This document shows positions 27,106 through 35,918 of a stretch of 64,000 nt of DNA, in pieces. The position numbers and the translations under genes are program-made. The notes under the pieces are model-generated. The model searched no databases and was not told the DNA's origin. It saw only the letters and a program-made list of their open reading frames with translations. Within the stretch, counting starts at the first letter, position 1, and each line of letters opens with the position of its first letter. Source of the DNA: Streptomyces luteolifulvus (lineage in GTDB: Bacteria; Actinomycetota; Actinomycetes; Streptomycetales; Streptomycetaceae); the NCBI RefSeq assembly GCF_008806595.1, contig NZ_VZRB01000020.1:1-64000 (forward strand), written 5' to 3'.

Positions 27106-27683
27106 CCACTCCACCCGACGACCGCTCCTTCCGGCGTGAGATGGCCACGGCCTACCGCTCGGGCTGGCACTTCATCGACCTGGTCACGGCGATCCCCCAC
27201 GCCGGTGACTCGTTGATGGTGACGGTCTTCGGTGAGCCGGTCGTGGTCACACGGGACGAGGAAGATGACGTGCGGGCGTACCGCTGTCTGCGGCGGCCTC
27301 GGGGGGCGCCGCAGCCTGTACGGTGCGCCATCCGATACGGAATGATCTTTGTGAACCTGGACCAGCGGGACCACCAGCTGGTGGAGCCGGATGCGCCGGT
27401 CCTCCCGACCATCTCTGCCACCCCCCCCAGGGCCAGACGCGTTTCCCCCGTCGTAACACATCGCCTCAGGTACTTCCCCCCGCAGCGGCGTCACCGTGAC
27501 CTGAACACGGTGACGCCGCTGCAGTTTCCTGCGATATCTCCGGGTTTCGGGGAGATCGGCGCATGGCTGGAATCAGTCGGTCACCGGTGTGTCCCCCACT
27601 CGCGTCACCCGCGTCCCATGGCCCGCGTCAGCCGGATTTCGATCGCCACCCGGGACGGGTTGGGTGTAGGGGTCCGGCCGTAG
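27102..27683 (+). CDS. Rieske-like protein lacking cluster ligands (C-terminus probably frameshifted)
   Basis: ATG at 27102 overlaps the peptide stop. Residues ~15-95 resemble the Rieske domain of ring-hydroxylating oxygenases: SGWHFIDLVTAIPHAGDSL, VFGEPVVVTRDEEDDVRAY, then YGMIFVNLDQ. The cluster motifs CxHRG and CxxHGW are not there; CLRRPRGAP stands in for the first and the second is deleted. As written the frame runs 193 residues, through the hairpin at 27482 and 79 bases into the convergent gene. One more C in the eight-C run at 27421-27428 would end it at TGA 27497-27499, giving about 132 residues. I consider the shorter form real. Confidence 0.5.
   Translation: MTTPPDDRSFRREMATAYRSGWHFIDLVTAIPHAGDSLMVTVFGEPVVVTRDEEDDVRAYRCLRRPRGAPQPVRCAIRYGMIFVNLDQRDHQLVEPDAPVLPTISATPPRARRVSPVVTHRLRYFPPQRRHRDLNTVTPLQFPAISPGFGEIGAWLESVGHRCVPHSRHPRPMARVSRISIATRDGLGVGVRP
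27482..27522. terminator. 17-bp perfect hairpin between convergent genes
   Basis: Arms 27482-27498 and 27506-27522 pair perfectly around a 7-base loop, followed by AGTTTCC. It lies inside the annotated Rieske-like frame, an argument that the true gene ends before it. It can also serve the PPOX gene from the other side. Confidence 0.8.
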
Positions 27684-28018
27684 CGCTCGGCGTAGTGGCG
27701 TTCTGCCTCGGCGATCCGCTCCGGCTCGGTCCGGACGGTGGCGCGGCCCTCCAGCGTGGCCCAGCGCCGGCCGTCCACCTGGCACACGGCGACCGCCGCG
27801 CCGTCGGGTCCGGCGGCCAGTACGTTTCCCACCTTCGCGCTGGACTTGTCCGCGATCACCCGAGCAAGCCGTGCCCCGGGGTCGTATGTCACTCCGACGG
27901 GCACGACGTGCGGGCTGCCGTCCGGGCGCGGTGTCGTCAGCGTGCACAGGTGCCGCTCCCGCCAGAAAGCGAGGTACGAGGCGTCGGGCGCGGCGGGGTC
28001 CTGCGGGTACTTGGCCAT
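27605..28018 (-). CDS. PPOX-class (pyridoxamine-phosphate-oxidase-like) flavin/F420 protein
   Basis: ATG at 28016-28018; 137 residues. The split-barrel pattern is clear: LAFWRERHLCTLTTPRPDGSPHVVPVGVTY, ARLARVIADKSSAKVGNV and VDGRRWATLEGRATV. This resembles actinobacterial F420-dependent PPOX proteins, which reduce or oxidise small molecules. The substrate cannot be inferred. It is divergent from clpB, whose HspR operator lies 26 bases from its start and could also affect it. Confidence 0.82.
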   Translation of the reverse strand: MAKYPQDPAAPDASYLAFWRERHLCTLTTPRPDGSPHVVPVGVTYDPGARLARVIADKSSAKVGNVLAAGPDGAAVAVCQVDGRRWATLEGRATVRTEPERIAEAERHYAERYGRTPTPNPSRVAIEIRLTRAMGRG

Positions 28019-28043
28019 GGACGGAACTTATACGCGCGACAGC

Positions 28044-28064
28044 CTTGAGTGGAATAGACTCAAC
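28044..28064 (+). promoter_or_regulatory. HspR operator (HAIR) of clpB
   Basis: CTTGAGT, seven bases, ACTCAAC: one mismatch from the HAIR consensus, 82 bases upstream of the clpB start. The left half-site TTGAGT could double as a -35 box. It places clpB in the HspR regulon. Confidence 0.85.
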
Positions 28065-28145
28065 TTTGTGTACGTTGACCGAGTCAGCACTGGGAGACGT
28101 GCTGGAGCCATGGCCGACAGCTGACGGCAGGAGGAGAAAGCGAAC

Positions 28146-30743
28146 GTGGACGCCGAGCTGACCAACCGGAGCCGGGACGCGATCAACGCGGCCGGTAACC
28201 GCGCCGTGTCCGAGGGACACCCCGACCTCACCCCCGCCCACCTGCTTCTTGCTCTACTCCAGGGCCAGGACAACGAGAACATCGTCGACCTGCTGGCCGC
28301 GGTCGAAGCCGACCAGGCGGCCGTGCGCGCGGGCGCGGAGAAGGCCCTCGCCGGGCTGCCCAGCGTGACCGGCTCCACGGTCGCGCCCCCGCAGCCCAAC
28401 CGCGAGCTGCTCGCCGTGATCGCGGACGCCGGCGAGCGCGCCAAGGACCTGGGCGACGACTACCTCTCCACCGAGCATCTGCTCATCGGCATCGCCGCGA
28501 AGGGCGGCGCGGCCGGCGACGTACTCTCCGGGCAGGGAGCCAGTGCGAAGAAGCTGCTGGACGCGTTCCGGAAGAGCAGGGGAGGGCGCCGGGTGACCAC
28601 CCCCGACCCCGAGGGCCAGTACAAGGCGCTCGAGAAGTTCGGCACGGACTTCACCGCCGCCGCGCGGGACGGCAAGCTCGACCCGGTCATCGGGCGGGAC
28701 CAGGAGATCCGGCGGGTGGTGCAGGTGCTGTCCCGCCGCACCAAGAACAACCCCGTCCTCATCGGCGAGCCCGGCGTCGGCAAGACCGCCGTCGTCGAGG
28801 GGCTCGCCCAGCGGATCGTGAAGGGCGACGTGCCCGAGTCCCTCAGGGACAAGCGGCTGGTCGCGCTCGACCTGGGCGCGATGGTCGCGGGCGCCAAGTA
28901 CCGCGGTGAGTTCGAGGAGCGGCTGAAGACCGTCCTCGCGGAGATCAAGGACTCCGACGGGCAGATCATCACGTTCATCGACGAGCTGCACACGGTCGTG
29001 GGCGCGGGCGCCGGCGGCGACTCCGCCATGGACGCCGGCAACATGCTCAAGCCGATGCTGGCCCGCGGTGAGCTGCGCATGGTCGGCGCGACCACCCTCG
29101 ACGAGTACCGCGAGCGGATCGAGAAGGACCCGGCCCTGGAGCGGCGCTTCCAGCAGGTGCTGGTCGCCGAGCCCACCGTCGAGGACACGATCGCGATCCT
29201 GCGCGGACTCAAGGGCCGCTACGAGGCCCACCACAAGGTGCAGATCGCGGACAGCGCGCTGGTCGCGGCCGCCACCCTCTCCGACCGGTACATCACCTCC
29301 CGCTTCCTGCCCGACAAGGCCATCGACCTGGTCGACGAGGCCGCCTCCCGGCTCCGTATGGAGATCGACTCCTCGCCCGTCGAGATCGACGAACTCCAGC
29401 GCGTCGTCGACCGGTTGAAGATGGAGGAGCTGGCGCTGGAGAAGGAGACCGACCCGGCCTCCCGCGAGCGCCTGGAGAAGCTGCGCCGCGATCTCGCCGA
29501 CAAGGAGGAGGAGTTGCGGGGCCTGACCGCCCGCTGGGAGAAGGAGAAGCAGTCCCTCAACCGCGTCGGCGAGCTGAAGGAGAAGCTCGACGATCTGCGC
29601 GGACAGGCCGAACGCGCCCAGCGCGACGGCGACTTCGACACTGCCTCCAAGCTGCTCTACGGCGAGATCCCCACCCTGGAGCGCGACCTGGAGGCCGCCT
29701 CCGAGGCCGAGGAGGAGGCCGCCAAGGACACGATGGTCAAGGACGAGGTCGGCTCCGACGACATCGCGGACGTCGTCGCCGCCTGGACCGGCATCCCCGC
29801 CGGCCGGCTGCTGGAGGGCGAGACGCAGAAGCTGCTGCGCATGGAGGAGGAGCTGGGCCGCCGCCTCATCGGCCAGCAGGAAGCGGTCCAGGCCGTGTCC
29901 GACGCCGTACGGCGCACCCGTGCCGGCATCGCCGACCCGGACCGCCCGACCGGCTCGTTCCTCTTTCTCGGCCCCACCGGCGTCGGCAAGACCGAACTGG
30001 CCAAGGCGCTCGCCGACTTCCTCTTCGACGACGAGCGGGCGATGGTCCGCATCGACATGTCGGAGTACGGCGAGAAGCACAGCGTGGCCCGTCTGGTCGG
30101 CGCCCCGCCCGGTTATGTCGGCTACGAGGAGGGCGGCCAGCTCACGGAGGCGGTGCGGCGCAGGCCGTACAGCGTGGTGCTCCTCGACGAGGTGGAGAAG
30201 GCCCACCCCGAGGTGTTCGACATCCTCCTCCAGGTGCTGGACGACGGGCGTCTGACGGACGGTCAGGGCCGCACCGTCGACTTCCGCAACACGATCCTCG
30301 TGCTGACCTCCAACCTGGGCAGCCAGTTCCTGGTGGACCCGATCACCAGCGAGGAGGAGAAGAGGGAACAGGTCCTGGAGGTGGTCCGCGCCTCCTTCAA
30401 GCCGGAGTTCCTCAACCGCCTCGACGACCTGGTGGTCTTCTCGGCCCTGTCGAAGGACGAGCTGAGCCGGATCGCCCGGCTGCAGATCGACCGGCTCGCC
30501 AAGCGGCTCGCCGAGCGGCGGCTGACCCTGGAGGTCACGCCCGCCGCCCTGGCCTGGCTCGCCGACGAGGGCAACGACCCGGCCTACGGAGCCCGCCCGC
30601 TGCGCCGACTCGTCCAGACCGCGATCGGCGACCGCCTCGCCAAGGAGATCCTTGCGGGCGAGGTCAAGGACGGCGACACGGTCCGCGTGGACGCGTTCGC
30701 AGACGGCCTGCTCGTGGGCCCGGCGACCGGCAAGACGCTGTGA
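28146..30743 (+). CDS. clpB: Disaggregase ClpB
   Basis: GTG at 28146 with GGAGGAGA 8-15 bases upstream; 865 residues, normal for ClpB. N-domain at ~1-145, first AAA+ module with Walker A GEPGVGKT and Walker B-like ITFIDELHT, a coiled-coil middle domain (~400-525, LEKLRRDLADKEEELRGL), second AAA+ module with GPTGVGKTELAKAL, pore loop GYVGYEEGG, VLLDEVEKAHP and C-terminal sensor-2 GARPLRR. The middle domain separates ClpB from ClpA/ClpC. It resolubilises aggregates with DnaK-DnaJ-GrpE and is controlled by the HAIR site upstream. Confidence 0.98.
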   Translation: MDAELTNRSRDAINAAGNRAVSEGHPDLTPAHLLLALLQGQDNENIVDLLAAVEADQAAVRAGAEKALAGLPSVTGSTVAPPQPNRELLAVIADAGERAKDLGDDYLSTEHLLIGIAAKGGAAGDVLSGQGASAKKLLDAFRKSRGGRRVTTPDPEGQYKALEKFGTDFTAAARDGKLDPVIGRDQEIRRVVQVLSRRTKNNPVLIGEPGVGKTAVVEGLAQRIVKGDVPESLRDKRLVALDLGAMVAGAKYRGEFEERLKTVLAEIKDSDGQIITFIDELHTVVGAGAGGDSAMDAGNMLKPMLARGELRMVGATTLDEYRERIEKDPALERRFQQVLVAEPTVEDTIAILRGLKGRYEAHHKVQIADSALVAAATLSDRYITSRFLPDKAIDLVDEAASRLRMEIDSSPVEIDELQRVVDRLKMEELALEKETDPASRERLEKLRRDLADKEEELRGLTARWEKEKQSLNRVGELKEKLDDLRGQAERAQRDGDFDTASKLLYGEIPTLERDLEAASEAEEEAAKDTMVKDEVGSDDIADVVAAWTGIPAGRLLEGETQKLLRMEEELGRRLIGQQEAVQAVSDAVRRTRAGIADPDRPTGSFLFLGPTGVGKTELAKALADFLFDDERAMVRIDMSEYGEKHSVARLVGAPPGYVGYEEGGQLTEAVRRRPYSVVLLDEVEKAHPEVFDILLQVLDDGRLTDGQGRTVDFRNTILVLTSNLGSQFLVDPITSEEEKREQVLEVVRASFKPEFLNRLDDLVVFSALSKDELSRIARLQIDRLAKRLAERRLTLEVTPAALAWLADEGNDPAYGARPLRRLVQTAIGDRLAKEILAGEVKDGDTVRVDAFADGLLVGPATGKTL

Positions 30744-30772
30744 CTCCGCCGCACCCGCGCCGGTGATCCTTC

Positions 30773-30795
30773 ACGCCGTCGCAGCGCGACGGCGT
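30773..30795 (+). terminator. Hairpin after clpB
   Basis: Ten-bp perfect stem (30773-30782 with 30786-30795) and a 3-base loop, 30 bases past the clpB stop. There is no T run, so strength is uncertain. Confidence 0.5.
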
Positions 30796-30894
30796 AGGAG
30801 GTTGCCGGTCGTGGGTCAAGAGAGAGAGGGTGGGAGTGTACGTCTGGTCTCTGTGATGACCGGACGAGCCAGACGACCGCAGGAGTTTCCAAGT

Positions 30895-31425
30895 ATGACC
30901 ATCGACCCGTCCTCGATTCCGAACTTCGGGGGCCAGCCCGAGCCGCAGCCCCAAGGACCGGCGGGCCCCGTCATCCCGGATCAGGACCTCGTGAAGCAGC
31001 TTCTCGACCAGATGGAGCTGAAGTACGTCGTCGACGACGAGGGCGACCTCGCGGCGCCCTGGGAGGAGTTCCGTACGTACTTCATGTTCCGCGGCGAGGG
31101 CGACCAGCAGGTCTTCTCCGTGCGGACGTTCTACGACCGACCGCACCAGATCGACGAGAAGACACAGCTGCTGGAGTCCATCGACGACTGGAACCGGCGG
31201 ACTCTGTGGCCCAAGGTCTACAGCCACACCCATGACGACGGCACGGTCCGCCTGATCGGTGAGGCCCAGATGCTGATCGGCACGGGTGTGAGCCTGGAGC
31301 ACTTTGTTTCGTCGACGGTCAGCTGGGTGCGGGCCGCGATCGAGTTCGACAAGTGGCTCGTGGAGCAGCTGGGCCTCGAACAGGAGGTCAACGACGCGGA
31401 GAAGTCCGAGGGCGACGAGGAGTAA
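30895..31425 (+). CDS. YbjN-domain protein
   Basis: ATG at 30895 with AGGAG 9-13 bases upstream; 176 residues. A Pro/Gln-rich N-terminus of ~25 residues leads into a YbjN fold: LLDQMELKYVVDDEGDLAAPW, then FMFRGEGDQQVFSVRTFY and the conserved INGWN-like IDDWNRRTLWPKVY. YbjN proteins are putative chaperone- or sensory-type folds linked to stress in enterobacteria; in actinobacteria the role is not settled. It follows clpB in the same direction with a hairpin between. Confidence 0.8.
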   Translation: MTIDPSSIPNFGGQPEPQPQGPAGPVIPDQDLVKQLLDQMELKYVVDDEGDLAAPWEEFRTYFMFRGEGDQQVFSVRTFYDRPHQIDEKTQLLESIDDWNRRTLWPKVYSHTHDDGTVRLIGEAQMLIGTGVSLEHFVSSTVSWVRAAIEFDKWLVEQLGLEQEVNDAEKSEGDEE

Positions 31426-31555
31426 GTCCTCCCTCCGGTCCTGCCGACAGGGGGCCCGGTCGAGTGCGACCGGATACGCCCCGTAACCGAACCAGAGCCC
31501 GGCCGGGCGGCCGACCAGCGGGTCGAACGCCAGGACCGGGCTCTTGCCGTCCGGG

Positions 31556-32746
31556 TCAGCCCGCGAGCGCCTTGAGGCGCCGCACCGCCTCCTCCAGGAC
31601 GGCCGTCTGCTTGCAGAACGCGAACCGCACGTAGGGGGCGCCGGCCTCCCGGTGGTCGTAGAAGACCGCGTTCGGGATGGCCACGACGCCGGCCCGGTCC
31701 GGCAGCGCGCGGCAGAAGGCGAAACCGTCGCTCTCGCCCAGGGGCCGGATGTCGGTCGTGATGAAGTAGGTGCCAGCGGGCCGGAACACTTGGAAGCCCG
31801 CCTCCGTCAGACCCGCCGCCAGCAGGTCCCGCTTGGCCAGCATGTCCTCGCGGAAGGCGCTGAAGTAGGAGTCGGGCAGGGCCAGCGCCTCGGCGACCGC
31901 GTACTGGAACGGCCCCGACGCGACATAGGTCAGGAACTGCTTCGCCGAGCGCACCGCCGCGACCAGGCCCTCGGCGGCCGTGACCCAGCCGACCTTCCAG
32001 CCGGTGAAGGAGAACGTCTTCCCGGCCGAGCCGATCGAGACCGTCCGCTCCCGCATCCCCGGGAACGTGGCCAGCGGCAGATGCCCGGCCTCGTCGAAGA
32101 CCAGGTGCTCGTACACCTCGTCCGTGACCACGAGCAGATCGCGCTCGACGGCCAGCTCGGCGATCGCCGTGAGCTCCTCGCGGGTCAGAACGGTGCCGGT
32201 GGGGTTGTGGGGAGTGTTGATGAGCAGGAGGCGGGTGCGGTCCGTGACGGCGTCCCGCAGCTCGTCCAGGTCGAGGCGGAAACCGCCCTCGTGCGCGCGC
32301 AGCGTCACCGGTACGCGCGTGCCGCCCGCCATCGCGATGCAGGCCGCGTACGAGTCGTAGTACGGCTCGAAGGCGATGACCTCGTCCCCGGGCTCCAACA
32401 GGGCCAGCAGGGCGGCGGCGATGGCCTCCGTGGCGCCCGCGGTGACCAGCACCTCGGTGTCGGGGTCGTACGACAGCCCGTACCGCCGCAGCTGGTGCGC
32501 GGTGATCGCGGTGCGCAGCTCGGGGATGCCCGGACCCGGCGGGTACTGGTTGCCGCGCCCCTCGCGCAGCGCCCGGACCGCCGCCTCCCGGATCTCCTCG
32601 GGGCCGTCCGTGTCGGGAAAGCCCTGGCCCAGGTTGATCGACCCGGTCCGCACGGCCAGGGCGGACATCTCGGCGAAGATCGTCGTCCCGAACTCGGCGA
32701 GCCGGCGGTTGAGCAGGGGGCGGGCGCTGGAGGTCATGCGGGCCAT
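31556..32746 (-). CDS. Class I PLP aminotransferase (DapC/methionine-aminotransferase-like)
   Basis: Start ATG at 32744-32746 (MARMTSS), or the second Met nine bases later; 396 residues. Family motifs: INLGQGFPDTDGP, ATEAIAAA, NTPHNPTGTVL, DEVYEHLVFD, the PLP lysine in SIGSAGKTFSFTGWKVGW, and the C-terminal arginine in APYVRFAFCKQ. Such enzymes are annotated N-succinyldiaminopimelate, kynurenine or methionine-oxo-acid aminotransferases; sequence alone does not decide. The SCO3658-like position and the lysine-loop sequence match the region I remember as the phage TG1 attB site. Confidence 0.88.
   Translation of the reverse strand: MARMTSSARPLLNRRLAEFGTTIFAEMSALAVRTGSINLGQGFPDTDGPEEIREAAVRALREGRGNQYPPGPGIPELRTAITAHQLRRYGLSYDPDTEVLVTAGATEAIAAALLALLEPGDEVIAFEPYYDSYAACIAMAGGTRVPVTLRAHEGGFRLDLDELRDAVTDRTRLLLINTPHNPTGTVLTREELTAIAELAVERDLLVVTDEVYEHLVFDEAGHLPLATFPGMRERTVSIGSAGKTFSFTGWKVGWVTAAEGLVAAVRSAKQFLTYVASGPFQYAVAEALALPDSYFSAFREDMLAKRDLLAAGLTEAGFQVFRPAGTYFITTDIRPLGESDGFAFCRALPDRAGVVAIPNAVFYDHREAGAPYVRFAFCKQTAVLEEAVRRLKALAG
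31990..32037 (-). other. Probable attB site for phage TG1 integrase
   Basis: The bases encoding the PLP-lysine loop (SAGKTFSFTGWKV) closely match my memory of the TG1 attB, which in other Streptomyces lies within this aminotransferase gene. The gene is uninterrupted, so the site is unoccupied. From memory, not from a search. Confidence 0.45.
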
Positions 32747-32875
32747 CCTGCGCCCAAGCTCTGGAGTTCCTCAACTCTGCTTTGGGCCGTGAGCCGGGAG
32801 GGCATCTCCCCCGCACGCACCAAGCGAGGCGCCCACGGGGGGCCGCTTCGGGTGAATCGGAAGGAGGGTGACGCC

Positions 32876-33142
32876 ATGGTCTTCGGCATCATCCTGGCGG
32901 TGATCGCGGTCCTGTTCGTGGGGGCGCTGGTGTCCGTCGCCCGCAGGGGGAGCCACGCGGGGCGGGGCGCCCGTTCGTACCGCTCGGGGAGCGGTGACAG
33001 CTGGTGGGCCGGCGGGGGCGACGGCGGCTCGTCGTGCGGCTCGTCGGGCGGGCACTCCGGAGGGCACTCCTGCGGTGGCGGCTCGTCCTGCGGAGGCGGG
33101 TCGTCCTGCGGTGGTGGGGGCGGATGCGGTGGAGGCAGCTGA
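32876..33142 (+). CDS. Small membrane protein with a Gly/Cys-rich tail
   Basis: ATG at 32876 with AAGGAGG seven bases upstream, one of the strongest ribosome sites in the window; 88 residues. One N-terminal membrane helix (VFGIILAVIAVLFVGALVSV), a basic linker (ARRGSHAGRGARSYRSGSGD), then a tail of SCGGG/CGSSGGH repeats with about six Cys and several His. The tail could bind metal or be post-translationally modified. Similar short Gly/Cys-tailed proteins occur across Streptomyces without known function. Orientation is divergent from the aminotransferase. Confidence 0.75.
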   Translation: MVFGIILAVIAVLFVGALVSVARRGSHAGRGARSYRSGSGDSWWAGGGDGGSSCGSSGGHSGGHSCGGGSSCGGGSSCGGGGGCGGGS

Positions 33143-33541
33143 CACGGGGCAGCTGAGCTCCCGCAGGGGGAATCGCATCCGCGCCGGCGGGGCCGCTCGA
33201 CGAGCGGGCCCCGCCGCACCATGTCACGCGCCCGCCGGGGACCACGGCCCGGGGGCGCTCGCCTGTTTCCGCGCACGCCCCGACCGCCCCGGCGTACGCC
33301 GTAGTTGAACAGTTGAGCTGTGGGGCCCTCTGAGGGATGGAAACCCCACGAACTTGGGTAAAAACGCTGTGGCGGCGCCACAGTTCATGATTCCCTCTAA
33401 AACACCAAGCCAGCCCGCGGACGTGCAGCGGACCCTTCTCCTGACCTCCCGACCGGGCTGACCGGGCCGATCCCCCGGAGCCGACCGGGGTGCGCCGGAC
33501 CCACACCTCCCCTTTTCTTTGCGTGCTTTCGGAGCCGACCC
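33143..33541. other. 399-base spacer with one short palindrome
   Basis: No gene is supported here. The only structure seen is an 8-bp inverted repeat with one central base at 33367-33383, which could be an operator for the DUF2617 gene. The rest is ordinary GC-rich intergenic sequence. Confidence 0.5.
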
Positions 33542-34078
33542 ATGCTCACGACCCTGAACACCTCCTACACCGACACGCGCGCGGCCGATCTCGCCTGGGC
33601 CCTGGGACGCGAGCCGCTGCCCGCGCTGGCCACGCTCGACCTCGAACTGGCCGGAACAAAGCTCCAGTTGAGACTCCTCGGTGCGTCCCACCAGGTACTT
33701 CTGCAGGAGGAAGGGGGCGTCCGCTCGGAGACCGTGGCGTGCATCTCCGGCAGCAGCGCCCCCCTTCCGCTGGGCGTCACCAAACGCGTCGGCGACTGGG
33801 AGTACGAGTTCGCGGCCCGGGTGGAGGTTCTCTCCCCGGGCTCGTTCGCGGACCGCGCCCAGGAGTTGCTGGCCCTGGTCTCCGACCACCCCAACGGCCT
33901 CGCCGGAGTCTTCCCGGGCAGCCCGCACGCCTTCACGGCCCTGCTCGCCCAGCACCACGAGGGGCAGGTGCACTGGCGTACCTGGCACGCGTACCCGCAG
34001 GACGGGCAGTTGGTGGCCACCCGGACGCGCGTGGGCGTGCGGGTGCCGGTGAGCAGTCTCAGCCCGTCCGGCGTGTGA
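33542..34078 (+). CDS. DUF2617 family protein
   Basis: ATG at 33542, weak ribosome site; 178 residues (MLTTLNTSYTDTRAADLAWAL). The family is recognised from TLDLELAGTKLQLRLLGASHQV, CISGSSAPLPLG and the WEYEFAARVEVL / LAGVFPGSPHAFTALLA blocks. Function unknown. In actinobacteria DUF2617 genes commonly sit directly before the membrane spermidine-synthase-like gene, as here, so a joint role in polyamine-like metabolism is possible but not shown. Confidence 0.85.
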   Translation: MLTTLNTSYTDTRAADLAWALGREPLPALATLDLELAGTKLQLRLLGASHQVLLQEEGGVRSETVACISGSSAPLPLGVTKRVGDWEYEFAARVEVLSPGSFADRAQELLALVSDHPNGLAGVFPGSPHAFTALLAQHHEGQVHWRTWHAYPQDGQLVATRTRVGVRVPVSSLSPSGV

Positions 34079-34172
34079 GGCCGGAGCACATCGAACAAGG
34101 TGCCCCGGCCGTACGGCAGTTCCACACGTGTGGGTGACGAAGCGTGCCGTATGTGTGACGTACCGTCGCAGC

Positions 34173-35810
34173 GTGATCGATCCGCACGCGCCAGCCCAGC
34201 CCGGCACCCCGCCGCCCTGGGCCGGACCCGCGCGGCTGCCGGTGAGGCCGGAGACGGCCCGGTTCCTCGTCCTCGCCTGCGTGTTCCTCTGCGCGGCCTG
34301 CGGGCTCGTGTACGAACTCGAACTCGTCGCCCTCGCCTCGTACTTGATCGGCGACTCGGTCACCCAGGCCTCCGTCGTGCTGTCCGTCATGGTCTTCGCG
34401 ATGGGCGTCGGCTCACTCGCCGCGAAGCGGCTGCGCCCCCGCGCGGCGGCCGGCTTCGGCGCCATCGAGGCGGTCCTCGCGCTCGTCGGCGGGTGCAGCG
34501 CGATGGCGCTGTACGCCGTCTTCGCCTGGACCGGCGACTGGGGCGGCCTGTGGGCCAGCGGACCCCGCTGTCTGCTGGTCGCCTTCTCCCTCGCCATCGG
34601 CCTGCTGATCGGCGCCGAGGTCCCGCTGCTGATGGAACTCATCCAGCGCATCCGCCGGCAGGACCCGGGCGGCGCGGTGGCCGACCTGTTCGCCGCGGAC
34701 TACGTCGGCGCCCTGGTCGGCGGCCTCGCCTTCCCCTTCCTTCTGCTGCCCCAGCTCGGCCAGCTGACCGGCGCGCTGCTCACCGGCGCGGTCAACGTCA
34801 CGGCGGGCGGGGCGCTCGTCCTCGGCCTCTTCCACGGCGACCTGACCCGCCGCGCCCGCTGGTCGCTGCTCACCGTCATCGCCGCCGTGCTCGCGCTGCT
34901 GGCCACGGCCGCCGCCCTGGTCGGCGACTTCGAACGCGCCGCACGGCACGCCGTCTACGGCAAAGACGTGCGCGTGGCACTCCAGACCGGCGTCCAGGAG
35001 GTCGTCATCACCGGCGGCACCCACGGCCGCCCCCTCAACCTGTTCCTCGACGGACGGCTGCGCGTCAGCGGCCGCGACGAGCGCCGCTACCACGAGGCCC
35101 TGGTCCACCCCGCGATGAACGGCCCCCACGCGCGCGTGCTCGTCCTGGGCGGCGGTGACGGCCTGGCCGCCCGCGAGGTGCTGCGGTACCCCGGCGTGCA
35201 CCGGGTCGACATCGTGGAACTCGACGCGGCGGTGGTCCGGCTGGCCCGCCACGACCCCGCGCTGTCCCGGCTCAACGGCAACGTCTACGGCGACCCGCGC
35301 GTCCACGTACGGACGGCCGACGCCTTCCGCCGGCTCCGCGACGCCGCGCGGGCCGCCTACGACGTGGTGATCGCGGACCTCCCCGACCCGGGCATCACCG
35401 CGAGCACCAGGCTGTACTCGCAGGAGTTCTACGGCCTGGTGCGGAGGGTGCTGGCGCCCGACGGCCGGCTGGTGGTGCAGGCGGGTCCGGTCTCCCTGCG
35501 CCCCCGCGTCTTCTGGACGGTGGAGACGACCGTCCGCGCGGCCGGCCTCGGCACGTCCCCCTACTGCGTGGACGGCCGTGCCTCCGGCTTCGCCGCGGGC
35601 CCCGACCGCTCCTCGGGTGCGACCCACGCGCCCCACGACTGGGGTTTCGTCCTCGCGGCGCCGGGAGCCCGTCCACCCCTGCGACTCGCCGCCCGCGGCC
35701 CCCGCCCGGCAACTCTGACCCAGCGAGGACTGGAGGCGGACGGGAGGGCGGCGGAGGGGATGAGGATCGAGGGGGTGCGTGTGTCGACGTTGGTGCATCC
35801 GAGGTACTGA
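34173..35810 (+). CDS. Membrane protein with spermidine-synthase-like domain
   Basis: GTG at 34173 (VIDPHAPAQPG) is preferred to ATG 34128; 545 residues. The N-terminal ~245 residues form seven or eight membrane helices, with FLVLACVFLCAACGLVYELEL opening the first. The C-terminal half is an aminopropyltransferase fold: VLVLGGGDGLAAREVLRYP, the acidic VDIVELD, and DLPDPG. Residues ahead of it (LFLDGRLRVSGRDERRYHEAL) match the spermidine synthase substrate region. Fused SpeE-like proteins of this type are frequent in actinobacteria; activity is unproven for most. Likely co-expressed with DUF2617 upstream. Confidence 0.85.
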   Translation: MIDPHAPAQPGTPPPWAGPARLPVRPETARFLVLACVFLCAACGLVYELELVALASYLIGDSVTQASVVLSVMVFAMGVGSLAAKRLRPRAAAGFGAIEAVLALVGGCSAMALYAVFAWTGDWGGLWASGPRCLLVAFSLAIGLLIGAEVPLLMELIQRIRRQDPGGAVADLFAADYVGALVGGLAFPFLLLPQLGQLTGALLTGAVNVTAGGALVLGLFHGDLTRRARWSLLTVIAAVLALLATAAALVGDFERAARHAVYGKDVRVALQTGVQEVVITGGTHGRPLNLFLDGRLRVSGRDERRYHEALVHPAMNGPHARVLVLGGGDGLAAREVLRYPGVHRVDIVELDAAVVRLARHDPALSRLNGNVYGDPRVHVRTADAFRRLRDAARAAYDVVIADLPDPGITASTRLYSQEFYGLVRRVLAPDGRLVVQAGPVSLRPRVFWTVETTVRAAGLGTSPYCVDGRASGFAAGPDRSSGATHAPHDWGFVLAAPGARPPLRLAARGPRPATLTQRGLEADGRAAEGMRIEGVRVSTLVHPRY

Positions 35811-35918
35811 GCCTTTTTGTCCGGGGGAGGCAGCCCCCCGGCAACGCCCACACGAACGCACGGTCACTTTCAACCGACGGAGGTGCAGCCAACGCCGTAC
35901 TGGGTAGGCTCCGGGGAC

